From Chitinophaga niabensis (GTDB taxonomy: Bacteria; Bacteroidota; Bacteroidia; Chitinophagales; Chitinophagaceae), in the NCBI GenBank assembly GCA_017849435.1, contig JAFIGY010000020.1:245425-309424 (forward strand): DNA of 64,000 bases. The letters run 5' to 3'. Below, piece after piece: positions 18,001-26,846 of this stretch (position 1 is the first letter of the stretch; each line of letters opens with the position of its first letter). The notes under the pieces were generated by a model. The model was given only the letters and a program-made list of their open reading frames with translations. It searched no databases and was not told the origin of the DNA. Position numbers and translations under genes: made by a program.

Positions 18001-19791
18001 AGCTTCCTCGCCAAAGGCTCCATAGGCGTATCCGGCACCAACAAAGCCCTCCAGGCTTCCCTCGATCTTAACAACGCCTCCATCACCCTGCTGGAAAAAT
18101 ACCTCGGCGCTTACGTCAGCAACCTCTCCGGCTCCGCCACCGGCAAACTCACCGTGACCGGCACTACAGACAAACCCTCCTTCCGCGGATCCGTAAAAGT
18201 GGAGAACATTGGCATGAAAGTGAACTACCTCGGCACGTATTACAAAATCCCCTTGCTGCACGTGCATAACATGGACGATAACCTGATAGAAATGTATCCT
18301 TTCACCCTCATCGATAAATACAACAATAAAGCGCAGGTGAACGGATTCATCGGACATCAGTTCTTTTCGGACATGGATTTTGAGTTCGATATCAAAACGG
18401 CGGACAAATTCCTTTTCCTCAACACCACCTCGCGGGACAACAGTCTCTACTACGGCGATGTGCTCGCACAGGGCCGCGTATATTTCAACGGCCCGCTGAA
18501 TGATCTCCAGCTGCGCGTATTGGCCAAACCTGTTGCCGGCACTCACTTCTACCTGCCCATTTCAGACAGTAAAGACATCGGCAAGCACGATTTCATTCAC
18601 TTCAAACAATATGGAACCGTTGCAAAGGAACCGCCGAAGAAAAGCAATATAAAACTGAATGTGCGTATGGACATTGCCGCCAATCCCGATGCCCAGATCG
18701 ATGTGATCCTCGATCCCACTACCAATGATATGATCTCCGCCAACGGGACCGGTACGCTCAACATCAACGTGAACCTGGATGGTGACTTTACCATGTACGG
18801 CAACTACATCATCAACCATGGAACCTATAATTTTTCCCTGCAACGCTTCGCCAACTGGAAGTTTGATATCGATAAAGGCAGCACCATCGCCTGGAACGGC
18901 GAACCGGCGGAAGCCAAACTGAATATCATTGCCAAATACACCCTGCCCAAAGTGAGCCTGTATAACCTTTCCAGCAGTCCGGGTAACCCCAGCGGACTTA
19001 CCAACGACAAACTCAACCGCCAGGAAAAAGTGGACATTCTGTTGAACCTCCGCGGTTCCATGCTGCAACCGGACATCACCTACGAGATCGCGCTGCCCGA
19101 TGTAGGATCGCTGGCATATGAAAGCGCCGCTGCCGCACGATTGAAAGAAATTAACCAGGATCAGAACCAGGCGCTCTACCAGATGTATTACCTGCTGGTA
19201 GCCGGCCAGTTCCAGCCTGTGGACGGTGGAGGCGCCAACGTGGCCGTAACCGGCAAGAACACCGTGGGCCAGGCCCTGAGCGCGCAGGCATCCGCCATCC
19301 TCAACAACCTGTCCAGCGCCCTGCTAAAGAACAGCGGGATCGGTTTTAACGTGAACTATACGGCCTATAACTTCAATCAGAATACCAGCAGCACGTTTGA
19401 CCGGAACCTGGTCAGCGCCGGCATCACCAAAAATTTCTTCAACAACCGGATACGGCTATACGTAGGTGGCGACTATGACTGGGGAAGGGTTTCCGCTACG
19501 TCCTCCTCGCAGAACTTTGCGGGGGACTTCCGGATGGAATACCTCCTCACACCGGATGGCCGCGTGCGGATCAATGCCTTCAGCAAAACAGATTATGACG
19601 TATACCTCGGAAACAGGACGCGAAGTGGTCTGGGGCTTTCATACGTGCGGGACTACAACCGCTTTATGGAACTCTTCCAAAGCCGGCAGCGGCAACGGCT
19701 GGGAGACAGCCTCCGCAGAGCCGCAACCCTGCGGAGGGTGGATAGTGTGAATCTTTCGCCGGGAGACTCCGGGAAAAAAATTGCGAATTAA
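15010..19791 (+). CDS. TamB-like translocation and assembly module protein (DUF490 C-terminus)
   Basis: 1593 residues. An N-terminal membrane anchor (ALLSLLGLLLLVSILINIPYV) is followed by AsmA-like and long beta-rich repeats. The C-terminal TamB/DUF490 domain occupies the last 450 residues or so, with YGNYIINHGTYNFSLQRF, the WNGEPAEAKLNI stretch and a final segment ending in strand-like RIRLYVGGDYDW. TamB proteins span the periplasm as a hydrophobic groove that helps move lipids or outer-membrane proteins; no TamA/BamA partner is adjacent. The start is uncertain: TTG 15010 and ATG 15013 are the usual codons, yet the in-frame codons just upstream spell LKKARKI, the basic stretch expected before such an anchor (candidate CTG at 14989). 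The stop lies 3 bp from the convergent ribBA stop. Confidence 0.88.
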   Translation: MMTALLSLLGLLLLVSILINIPYVQNLLVQEVTARLSRQLRTRVEIRHVNFRLFNSMRLEGALIEDRNRDTLLYAGALQVRITDWFFVQEKPVLKFVGLEDAQVNLIRLKFDSVWNYQFIVNEFGSSSPAPKTKESGGIALDLKKMDLRRVKFNIVDGWVGEDMNVSANRIYLDAKQLDLKAHDVFINELLLDQPVFVVSGYSATRPKRERPPAAPAPPDTAHPGALQWNNANWKLIVKALTIHNGALGVENLRDTVFSPAGQFDPSHIRFSNINLTLTNSRLVQDSIFADLKMSAKERSGFEVKQLKSRFKMSPVEMEFTHLDLVTNKSHIKDYFTMQYADLSDMGDYVNAVTMRARFNNTYLSSDDIAFFAPPLASWDTELKVSGRVRGPVSRLSADSLDIRGGTNTHFKGSADMRGLPDIHETYIEFTANELVTSGRDVRQFVPVLKTINTVRTDLITSLSFQGSFLGFVNDFVAYGKFQTNLGNLDSDLNFKTSKDVPVYSGNLTTYNFNLGKLLDNSIVSTLTMKAKVKGEGFNLKTLKAAVDADVQKIGLYGYEYQNLKTAGEMSKKFFNGSLTAKDPNLDMDFAGTIDFNSRLPIFKFYSEIRNSDLKALHLTEDSITLQAKADLNFAGSNIDNFDGTARLYDVSLFKNKSRVEFDSLSVATHLENNQKTLRIQGNEVNGFVRGSYSFMELPNAFQLFLNKYYPSYFKSPPTANSGQDFTFAFEFGQVDKLIQAFTNDIKGLNGTQISGALNTLSGQVNLNAAIPYAAYKIYGVRNLLLKASGDFNKINVSTGLGQVLYRDSALFHNPLIIASSGRDTSYIKLDLKAEDTTSLDGFYARVITVGDGVKINFLNSTFTANGKQWSMTPGNEIYWSQHFLTVHNLRISRNEQSVTVKTNEFNPDESKFMINLKDLNLADIIPAGLTSTRIEGLANGDINVNNPFDHLSVDADIRASQLRIDNDSLGLVSLKGDYDNNSGNVNFNVQSDNKLASFLAKGSIGVSGTNKALQASLDLNNASITLLEKYLGAYVSNLSGSATGKLTVTGTTDKPSFRGSVKVENIGMKVNYLGTYYKIPLLHVHNMDDNLIEMYPFTLIDKYNNKAQVNGFIGHQFFSDMDFEFDIKTADKFLFLNTTSRDNSLYYGDVLAQGRVYFNGPLNDLQLRVLAKPVAGTHFYLPISDSKDIGKHDFIHFKQYGTVAKEPPKKSNIKLNVRMDIAANPDAQIDVILDPTTNDMISANGTGTLNINVNLDGDFTMYGNYIINHGTYNFSLQRFANWKFDIDKGSTIAWNGEPAEAKLNIIAKYTLPKVSLYNLSSSPGNPSGLTNDKLNRQEKVDILLNLRGSMLQPDITYEIALPDVGSLAYESAAAARLKEINQDQNQALYQMYYLLVAGQFQPVDGGGANVAVTGKNTVGQALSAQASAILNNLSSALLKNSGIGFNVNYTAYNFNQNTSSTFDRNLVSAGITKNFFNNRIRLYVGGDYDWGRVSATSSSQNFAGDFRMEYLLTPDGRVRINAFSKTDYDVYLGNRTRSGLGLSYVRDYNRFMELFQSRQRQRLGDSLRRAATLRRVDSVNLSPGDSGKKIAN

Positions 19792-19794
19792 CTA

Positions 19795-20997
19795 CTACCC
19801 CTTCAATATCTCGTGGCCCAGTTTGTCCCGTTTCGTTTTTAAATAGAATTCGTTATGCGGATTGGGGCATATCTCGATCCCCACATTTTCTACGATCTCC
19901 AACCCATAACCTTTCAAACCGGCGCGTTTGCGCGGATTATTCGTCATGAGCCTGATCTTGGAGACTTTCAGGTGGCGCAGTATCTGTGCTCCCACCCCAT
20001 AATCCCTTTCGTCCATTTTAAACCCGAGTTCCAGGTTCGCTTCCACTGTATCTTTCCCTTCTTCCTGCAACTTGTAGGCCTTCAATTTGTTCATCAGCCC
20101 GATGCCACGGCCTTCCTGGTTCATATAGAGGATCAGTCCTTTCCCTTCTTTCTCCACCATCTGCATCGCGGCCTGCAGCTGTTCTCCGCAATCGCAGCGA
20201 AGGGAATGCAGGATGTCCCCAGTGAAGCAGCTGGAGTGCACGCGCACCAGTACGGGTTCTCCCGGCTCCCATTCCCCTTTCTTCAGCGCCATGTGCATGT
20301 CCCCGGAATTCAGCTGTTTGAAAGCCACGAGTTCAAAATTGCCGTATTTAGTCGGCATTTGCACCCGCACTTCTTCCTCGATCAGCGTTTCGGTAAGCAG
20401 GCGGTATTCGATCAGGTCTTTAATGGAGACAAGTTTCAGGTCGAATTTCTTCGCGATCTCTCGCAATTCAGGCAGGCGGGCCATGGAACCATCTTCGTTC
20501 ATGATCTCCACCAATACCCCTGCCGGTTCAAAGCCAGCCAGTCGCGCCAGGTCTATCGTAGCCTCGGTATGTCCGGTCCGGCGCAATACGCCACCCTTCT
20601 TGGCTTTCAAAGGGAAGATATGCCCGGGTTTACCCAGTTCTTCCGGCCGTGTTTGGGGATCGATGAGCGCTTGTACGGTTTTGGCGCGGTCGTGCGCGGA
20701 GATGCCGGTAGTGCATCCGTGGCCGAGGAGGTCCACCGATACGGTAAAGGGCGTCTGGTGCAGGGCGGTGTTATCACGCACCATCAGATCCAGCCCCAGT
20801 TCTTCACACCGCTCTTCAGAAAGCGGAGCGCAGATCAGTCCGCGGCCATGACGGCTCATGAAATTGATGATCTCCGGCGTTACATTGCGCGCAGCCGTGA
20901 TAAAATCCCCTTCGTTCTCGCGATCTTCATCATCCACCACTATTACCAGCTTTCCGTTCTTTATATCCTCAATGGCGGATTCAATAGTATCCAACAT
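19795..20997 (-). CDS. ribBA: Bifunctional DHBP synthase / GTP cyclohydrolase II
   Basis: 400 residues with both riboflavin-entry activities. The N-terminal RibB half (1-200) has [38 protein letters not shown] and [14 protein letters not shown] and makes 3,4-dihydroxy-2-butanone 4-phosphate from ribulose 5-phosphate. The C-terminal RibA half has the zinc cysteines in [19 protein letters not shown], the [11 protein letters not shown] loop and [11 protein letters not shown], and opens GTP to the first pyrimidine intermediate. All key residues of both halves appear intact. No other rib gene is nearby, and the short leader leaves no room for an FMN riboswitch. Confidence 0.97.
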   Translation of the reverse strand: MLDTIESAIEDIKNGKLVIVVDDEDRENEGDFITAARNVTPEIINFMSRHGRGLICAPLSEERCEELGLDLMVRDNTALHQTPFTVSVDLLGHGCTTGISAHDRAKTVQALIDPQTRPEELGKPGHIFPLKAKKGGVLRRTGHTEATIDLARLAGFEPAGVLVEIMNEDGSMARLPELREIAKKFDLKLVSIKDLIEYRLLTETLIEEEVRVQMPTKYGNFELVAFKQLNSGDMHMALKKGEWEPGEPVLVRVHSSCFTGDILHSLRCDCGEQLQAAMQMVEKEGKGLILYMNQEGRGIGLMNKLKAYKLQEEGKDTVEANLELGFKMDERDYGVGAQILRHLKVSKIRLMTNNPRKRAGLKGYGLEIVENVGIEICPNPHNEFYLKTKRDKLGHEILKG

Positions 20998-21030
20998 AAT
21001 GGTAAATTCTCAGTTAAATAAAAGAATGTG

Positions 21031-21038
21031 CAAAGTTA
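21031..21038 (-). promoter_or_regulatory. -7 box (TAACTTTG) of ribBA
   Basis: A perfect TAnnTTTG on the minus strand (CAAAGTTA on plus), 33 nt before the ribBA ATG. No TTG stands at the exact -33 distance. A start of transcription near 21024 gives a leader of about 27 nt. Confidence 0.5.
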
Positions 21039-21286
21039 GGATATAAAGTTGGTTTTACCGGAACCGGCTGTTCCCCGCTCCCGGTCATCTTTAAAACTGT
21101 GGATAAATCGTCATATTATTGATTTTTAAATTCGATGATTTAAAAATTCTACAGCGGTTTTTTGATGTTCAGTTACTCTGAATAGTTATCCTGATAGGTT
21201 CTCCAATATAATCCGGCTTCTTTCTCAAAACTGAAAATTGTAACAATTTGTTAATTTCGAGTTAAAATTCCCTCCGCATATTTCTT

Positions 21287-21294
21287 CATCTTTG
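21287..21294 (+). promoter_or_regulatory. -7-like box (CATCTTTG) before Oar-like receptor
   Basis: CATCTTTG followed by CA is one base off TAnnTTTG and sits 24 nt before the ATG at 21319. It overlaps the upstream in-frame TTG at 21292, which argues for 21319 as the true translation start. No -33 partner was found. The rest of 21039-21286 holds no recognisable gene. Confidence 0.35.
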
Positions 21295-21318
21295 CACCAT
21301 CATCAAATTCTGTTGTTT

Positions 21319-24300
21319 ATGGGATTTAAAAAGTTACTCAGTACACTTTTATTTGTAATGGGCGTTATCTCCGTTATGGCGCAGGTGACGACCAGTAGTT
21401 TAAATGGAATTATTAAAGACAAAGAGGGCCAGGGTCTGCCCGGCGCTACCGTAAAAGCCACACACCTGCCATCCGGCTCCATTTACGGTACCGTTACCCA
21501 GCCGGACGGACGTTATACAATCCCTAACATGCGCGCAGGCGGCCCGTACAGGGTGGAAGTATCCTTTATCGGATATACCGCGCAAACCTTCAATGATATT
21601 AACCTCAAACTGGGTGTAACAGAAAAGCTGGATGCCGTACTGGAATCCGGTGCCCGGGAATTAAAGGAAATTAACGTAGCCGCTATCCGCGGTGGGATCA
21701 TTAATCCCAACAATAGCGGTACAGCGGTGAACATTTCCCGCCAGCAGATTGATAATCTGCCCACCGTGAACAGGAACGTGCAGGACTTCGCACGTTTGAG
21801 CACACAGGCTAACGTCGCTTCAAACGGTGGTGATGGCTCTCCGCTGGGGATCTCTTTCGGTGGCCAGAACAACCGTTATAACCAGTTTGCCGTAGACGGT
21901 GCCATGGCGAACGACGTGTTTGGCCTTGCCGGTTCCGGTACAAACGGCGGCCTTGCAGGCGCTAACCCGATCTCCATTGAGGCAATCGATCAGTTCCAGA
22001 TCGTGCTGAACCCCTACGACGTAAAACAGAGCGGATTTGCCGGCGGTGGTATCAACGCCATCACCAAAAGCGGCACGAATGACTTCCATGGTTCTGCTTA
22101 TTATTATTTCCAGAACGAAAGCTTCGTGGGTAAGTCGCCCAACAGCCTGAAATCCAAATACGGCAAATTCAATAATGATATTTATGGTTTGAGCATCGGC
22201 GGACCGATCATCAAAAACAAGCTTTTCTTCTACCTGAACGCAGAACAGAACAAGCGCAAAAGCCCGATCGAGTTCAACCCTGCCGATCCTTCCTCCGGCG
22301 CTACCTCTTACACGATAGCAGAACTGGACGCGATCAATGCGAAGCTGACAGCCCTCAAATATGATGGTGGCGGCTATACTACGCAGCAGAAAGACAGAAA
22401 ATCCACTACTTTCCTGGGTCGCATCGACTGGAACATCAGCAATAAACACAAACTGACCTTCCGTCACAGCTATGTAGACGCAAGCGATATTGCCGGCACC
22501 AGCCGTAGCAGGATCGCCGCATATTTCTACAACAACTATTATTCTTTCCCTTCCAAAACACATTCTTCCACCCTTGAGCTGAACTCCATCTTCTCCAACC
22601 GGATCAGTAACGAGTTGCGCCTGGGTCTCAACATTGTAAGGGATAACCGTTCTTACCTCGGCGATCCGTTCCCGGCCATAAGGATCAACGATCCCGGACG
22701 CAGCTTCAACCTCGGTAGTGAGCAGTCTTCACAGGTGAACAGACTGAGACAGAATATCTTCACTATTACAGACAACGTAACGCTCTACCGCGGAGATCAC
22801 ACCATCACCATCGGTACCAGCAACGATTTCTATAACATCAAGAACGACTTCATCCAGAATAACTTCGGCTCCTACACCTTCTCAACGCTGGCTGACTTCC
22901 TGAACAACGCCAAGCCCAGCAACTACCAGATCTCTTATACAACCGCAGATACGTTGGCGAGAGATGGTGTAAAGTTCAATGCCATGCAACTGGGATTATA
23001 TGCGCAGGACGAATGGAACGTGAGGGATAATTTCCGCCTGACTTATGGCCTGCGCGCGGACGTAGTGCTGTACCCGACCAAACCTTCCGAGAATACAGCA
23101 TTTGCAACGGATTTCCCTGGCTACAATACTTCCGAACTGCCTAAAACCAAAATACTTTGGGCACCCCGCGTTGGCTTCAACTGGGACGTGAATAACGACA
23201 GGCAAACACAGATACGTGGCGGTGTAGGCATCTTCACCAGCCGTGTGCCCCTGGTATGGATATCCAACCAGTACAACAACACCGGTAACCTGTATACCAT
23301 TGTAAACCTTAACGCCAGCGCACTGCCGGCGAGCTTCCGGTTCAATTACAACAAAGCAGATCCCTTCCTGGGACAATATAGCGTGAATAACCTGATTGCT
23401 GCAGGTGCCAACCTCGCATCCAGGCCCACCAACATCAACATAACAGACAGGAATTTCAAATTCCCGCAGGTATTCAAAACTAACCTGGCCGTTGACCAAC
23501 AACTGCCCTGGGGTGTAGTAGGTACCCTGGAACTGAACTACTCCAAAACGATCAACAACACGATCTGGAAGAACCTCAACACCAGGCTCGCTACCGGCAC
23601 CACCAAAACCATCAACCTTGGCGGTTCAGATGTTCGCCCGCTGTGGGAACCTGTTTCCGCCAAGTATGACCAGGTGCTCCTGTTGCAGAATACCAATGAA
23701 GGATATACCTATAACGTAGCGGTTGAATTCACCAAATCCACCGCCAAAGGCTTGTTTGCCAAAGTGGGTTACTCCTATGGTGAATCTTATTCACTCAATG
23801 ACGGCAGCTCTTCCACAGCAGGCTCCAACTGGCGCTTCCCTCCGAACGTCAATGGCCTCAACGACCTCGACCTCGGGTACTCTAAATACCGCATGGGCCA
23901 CCGCATCCTCGGTGTAGTTGCCCAAACCTTTAAATATGGTAAGGGCAAGAAGTGGGCTACTACTGTAAGCCTGTTTTACAACGGCCAATCCGGCACACCT
24001 TATAGCTGGGTTTACTTTAACAACGTAGATCCCACCGGCGATGACAGAGGGTCCAGCGGTAATAACGACCTGGTATACGTACCCACTAAAACAGATATCA
24101 CTACCATGCGTTTCGATGTGATCACAGATCGTGATCCCATCACTGGTGCTGTAACGTATACACGTACGGAAGCTGACCAACGCGCTGACCTCGATGCATT
24201 CATCGACAGCGACAAGTACCTCAACTCCCGCCGTGGAAACCGCGCCGAGAAATATGCCGTAAGAACACCGTTCGAGCATGTTTTCGATTTCAAACTGGCA

Positions 24301-24573
24301 CAAGTGCTCCCGATCATCAAAAAACATAAGATCGAGCTGACCTTTGACGTAATGAACGTGGGCAACCTGTTGAGTGCCAAATGGGGGCGTACTTACTTCA
24401 TTACCAATAACGTAGCCACTCCCATCACTTTCCGCAGCAACAACCCCGGCGGTCCGTTCTTTCAGTTTGACAAGAGAAGGCTGAACGATTCAGACGGTAA
24501 GGCCACCGCTTACTATATCAACAACTTTACCTCCCGTTGGAGAGGTCAGTTGGGTATCCGGTATAGCTTCTAA
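21319..24573 (+). CDS. TonB-dependent receptor, Oar-like, with carboxypeptidase-like domain
   Basis: 1084 residues from ATG 21319, where a clean signal peptide begins (GFKKLLSTLLFVMGVISVMAQ). A carboxypeptidase regulatory-like domain follows (SSLNGIIKDKEGQGLPGATV, about 22-105), then a plug with VNISRQQIDNLPTVNRNVQDF and the FAGGGINAITKSGTN stretch typical of Oar/OmpA-related TonB receptors, then a large barrel ending WRGQLGIRYSF. It is a single gene with no SusD partner. It is bounded downstream by a strong terminator, so the exported RidA gene after it is probably a separate unit. The ligand is unknown. Confidence 0.92.
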   Translation: MGFKKLLSTLLFVMGVISVMAQVTTSSLNGIIKDKEGQGLPGATVKATHLPSGSIYGTVTQPDGRYTIPNMRAGGPYRVEVSFIGYTAQTFNDINLKLGVTEKLDAVLESGARELKEINVAAIRGGIINPNNSGTAVNISRQQIDNLPTVNRNVQDFARLSTQANVASNGGDGSPLGISFGGQNNRYNQFAVDGAMANDVFGLAGSGTNGGLAGANPISIEAIDQFQIVLNPYDVKQSGFAGGGINAITKSGTNDFHGSAYYYFQNESFVGKSPNSLKSKYGKFNNDIYGLSIGGPIIKNKLFFYLNAEQNKRKSPIEFNPADPSSGATSYTIAELDAINAKLTALKYDGGGYTTQQKDRKSTTFLGRIDWNISNKHKLTFRHSYVDASDIAGTSRSRIAAYFYNNYYSFPSKTHSSTLELNSIFSNRISNELRLGLNIVRDNRSYLGDPFPAIRINDPGRSFNLGSEQSSQVNRLRQNIFTITDNVTLYRGDHTITIGTSNDFYNIKNDFIQNNFGSYTFSTLADFLNNAKPSNYQISYTTADTLARDGVKFNAMQLGLYAQDEWNVRDNFRLTYGLRADVVLYPTKPSENTAFATDFPGYNTSELPKTKILWAPRVGFNWDVNNDRQTQIRGGVGIFTSRVPLVWISNQYNNTGNLYTIVNLNASALPASFRFNYNKADPFLGQYSVNNLIAAGANLASRPTNINITDRNFKFPQVFKTNLAVDQQLPWGVVGTLELNYSKTINNTIWKNLNTRLATGTTKTINLGGSDVRPLWEPVSAKYDQVLLLQNTNEGYTYNVAVEFTKSTAKGLFAKVGYSYGESYSLNDGSSSTAGSNWRFPPNVNGLNDLDLGYSKYRMGHRILGVVAQTFKYGKGKKWATTVSLFYNGQSGTPYSWVYFNNVDPTGDDRGSSGNNDLVYVPTKTDITTMRFDVITDRDPITGAVTYTRTEADQRADLDAFIDSDKYLNSRRGNRAEKYAVRTPFEHVFDFKLAQVLPIIKKHKIELTFDVMNVGNLLSAKWGRTYFITNNVATPITFRSNNPGGPFFQFDKRRLNDSDGKATAYYINNFTSRWRGQLGIRYSF

Positions 24574-24591
24574 TGCCACCACCTTTTTGAT

Positions 24592-24626
24592 ATAAAAAGC
24601 CGCTTGTTGAACAAGCGGCTTTTTAT
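24592..24626. terminator. Rho-independent terminator after receptor gene
   Basis: A long near-perfect hairpin centred near 24609 (GCCGCTTGTT pairing with AACAAGCGGC), flanked by AAAAA and TTTTT so that it could act in both directions. It lies 18 nt after the receptor stop and 39 nt before the RidA gene. Confidence 0.85.
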
Positions 24627-24664
24627 ATTGCTTACATTTACAAAACCTGATTAAAATTGCTGAT

Positions 24665-25138
24665 ATGAAAACACTCCTATTAACGGCATTCACCGTCTGC
24701 CTTTCGTTTTTCTCATCTGCACAAACCAAACCCGCCGGCGTACAACTGGTCAATCCCGCTAACGTGGTAACACCGAGAGGATACTCCCATGCCGCCATCA
24801 TCGACCTCGGCAATTGCAGAATGGTGATGATAGCGGGACAAGTGGCGCTGGACAAGGAAGGTAACCTTGTTGGCAAAGGCGATATGGAAAAACAGGCTGA
24901 ACAGGTGTTCCGCAACATCAAAACCATTGTGGAATCTGCAGGCGGTACGATGAACGATATCGTTAAAACGAATTATTACCTGACGGATATCAAAGGCCTT
25001 GCAGCCGTGAGGACTGTGCGGGACAGATTTGTGGACACCACCCGCCGCCCTGTGAGTACGCTCGTACAGGTAAGCAGTCTTTACCGGGAGGACGTGATGA
25101 TCGAAGTGGAGGCTACGGCGGTTATTCCGGGAAAGTGA
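24665..25138 (+). CDS. Exported RidA/YjgF/UK114-family protein
   Basis: 157 residues: a Sec signal peptide (KTLLLTAFTVCLSFFSSAQ) and one RidA domain. Recognisable family stretches are VMIAGQVALDKEGNLVGKGD, QVFRNIKTIVESAGGTMNDIVKTNYYLTDI and the C-terminal MIEVEATAVIPGK. Cytosolic RidA hydrolyses reactive enamine/imine intermediates; here the catalytic Arg position near the C-terminus is not obvious, and a periplasmic location makes the classic role unlikely. It could bind or hydrolyse another small molecule. The next gene is convergent and its stop is only 3 nt away. Confidence 0.88.
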   Translation: MKTLLLTAFTVCLSFFSSAQTKPAGVQLVNPANVVTPRGYSHAAIIDLGNCRMVMIAGQVALDKEGNLVGKGDMEKQAEQVFRNIKTIVESAGGTMNDIVKTNYYLTDIKGLAAVRTVRDRFVDTTRRPVSTLVQVSSLYREDVMIEVEATAVIPGK

Positions 25139-25141
25139 CCC

Positions 25142-26407
25142 TTACTTAAACAACCCAAAACTAACCCCACCCACAGCCACCATCTCTCCGGGCTTGGTAT
25201 ACACCCTCGTATTCCCGTCAAACCGCGAACCGAAAGTAAATTTCAGGGTAGTGATCTGGTTGATGGTATAACTGAAAGTAGTCAGCCAGGTGTAAGTCCA
25301 TTTGCTTTTGATATCCGCAGGCACTTCAGATGCATGCCGCGCGACGCCTTCCAGCGAAAGGTTCCAGTCGTTCCGGTTGAACTGCGCCTTCAGACCGAGG
25401 TCCAGGTAATTGCCCATATCTACTTTGCTATCATTCCACAGATACCGCACCACGCCCAGTACATCGAGCGACTGTATCAGGTCCGGCTGATCATCCGCTC
25501 CCATATCTATCCGGTAAGAAGGCGTTAGCCAGATACCGTTCTTGGCATTCACAGCGTCCGCCCACTGGCTGTTTTGAAACACCGTTACGCCCGAATAGGC
25601 GAACTCGAGTATGAAGCCGTCCCGGGCGAAAGGTTCTTTCCGCAGACCCATACCTTTTGCTGCATCTGCGATCTGTTGCTGCAGCCGGGCATCTTCCTTC
25701 CCGATCTTTTCCTTCACTGCACTGTTGCTTTTTTCATTTGCGAATGCAGCACGATAAATGGAAAGCTGTGTTTCGATCTCACTTTTCATTTCATCCGCGA
25801 TATCTGCTCGTTTCTTCAGATTTGCGACTGCCATATCATAGGCCCGCAGCACATATTCATATTTAAACTCGCCATCATCCGGCACCTGCTCTTCCAATGC
25901 CTGCAAAAACACGATCTTCACATCATTCCCCGCCATCGTGGAAATATTCCGCAGTGTGGCTCTGTTCACGGTACCGGGGAAGATGGTAAAACGAAGTCCG
26001 TAACCCAGTCCCATCCCCTTTTTCAGGTTTCCGAAAATAACGGTATCCGTTTCTGCGGTAGCCAGTGATACTGCAAAGTTTTTTCGTATAGCCGGTCCTG
26101 TTTTTGTCGACAGATAATCATTCGCGATGAAGCGGTAATCCTTTTCTTTCGGCTGTTTCCCGAACCAGTTGAAAGGATTCGCTTCCATGGCAAAATTGGG
26201 TTGCAATCTTCCATTGACCATGGCGGATTGCAGGCCGGCCACAAAGTCCCGCGGCGTAGAAGGCCTGGTTATATTCGTGGGTTGCACGCCCAACAGCACA
26301 TAGCCCGGATTAGACGTGATCTCCAGCGCTTTTACATTAGGATTGATCTGCGCCTGCGCCAGTAAAGGGAACAGCGCAACTGCAAGGGCAACGTGTATTT
26401 TCCGCAT
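25142..26407 (-). CDS. Unrecognised exported protein, probably outer-membrane barrel
   Basis: 421 residues from the ATG that opens a clean signal peptide (RKIHVALAVALFPLLAQAQ); an in-frame start 31 codons earlier would overlap the preceding gene. I do not recognise a named family. The middle (about 190-260) is helical and charged and may form a coiled coil. The C-terminal third has alternating strands (YLWNDSKVDMGNYLDLGLKA, WTYTWLTTFSYTINQITTL) and ends in Phe-Lys, like a beta-barrel. It begins 1 nt after the preceding small gene's stop, so it is translated from one transcript with that gene and the esterase. The function is unknown. Confidence 0.7.
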   Translation of the reverse strand: MRKIHVALAVALFPLLAQAQINPNVKALEITSNPGYVLLGVQPTNITRPSTPRDFVAGLQSAMVNGRLQPNFAMEANPFNWFGKQPKEKDYRFIANDYLSTKTGPAIRKNFAVSLATAETDTVIFGNLKKGMGLGYGLRFTIFPGTVNRATLRNISTMAGNDVKIVFLQALEEQVPDDGEFKYEYVLRAYDMAVANLKKRADIADEMKSEIETQLSIYRAAFANEKSNSAVKEKIGKEDARLQQQIADAAKGMGLRKEPFARDGFILEFAYSGVTVFQNSQWADAVNAKNGIWLTPSYRIDMGADDQPDLIQSLDVLGVVRYLWNDSKVDMGNYLDLGLKAQFNRNDWNLSLEGVARHASEVPADIKSKWTYTWLTTFSYTINQITTLKFTFGSRFDGNTRVYTKPGEMVAVGGVSFGLFK

Positions 26408-26408
26408 A

Positions 26409-26819
26409 TCATGCTGTTTTAAAAAGTACGAGGTATGTATAACGGGAATGCCCGGTGGGGTTGACGGCATCATCCAATGCGTATTCCGCCAGCGTATCAT
26501 TGCCGGCCTGTATCAGCAACGTACAGGAGACGGGGACCTTCGTCGTATCGCCGGTACCGTCCACCACCTTGTATTTGGTGACATCCGTCTTTACCTTCAG
26601 CGTTTGGTCATACAGCTTATGCGCTACATCGAGATCAAAGTCTTCGAACGTAACATCCTCTATTTCGAAAGTAAGGCAGGAGATGATCGAATGACCGCCC
26701 AATCGGATGCTATCCTCCGCAGGAACGGCTTTCAGGGTAACAGATATCGGCGTTTGATCATACGCAGCCTTTACGGGCAACGCAATGGGTTTACCATTGT
26801 TGTACTTGAACTCAGCCAT
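26409..26819 (-). CDS. Unrecognised small protein, 136 residues
   Basis: No signal peptide or membrane segment is visible. The sequence is beta-rich with acidic patches (FEIEDVTFEDFDLDV) and a threonine/valine-rich centre. It is placed between an esterase gene (27 nt upstream) and an exported barrel-like gene (1 nt downstream), all on the minus strand, so it is probably part of the same operon. I recognise no family. It may work with the barrel-like protein encoded next to it, but that rests on position alone. Confidence 0.65.
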   Translation of the reverse strand: MAEFKYNNGKPIALPVKAAYDQTPISVTLKAVPAEDSIRLGGHSIISCLTFEIEDVTFEDFDLDVAHKLYDQTLKVKTDVTKYKVVDGTGDTTKVPVSCTLLIQAGNDTLAEYALDDAVNPTGHSRYTYLVLFKTA

Positions 26820-26846
26820 AGGATTTTGGTATTAAGGGGTTAAAGG

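Noticed and set aside
20998-21318. FMN riboswitch before ribBA
   Set aside because: The -7 box lies only 33 nt before the start codon, leaving no room for the aptamer, and no conserved core was seen.
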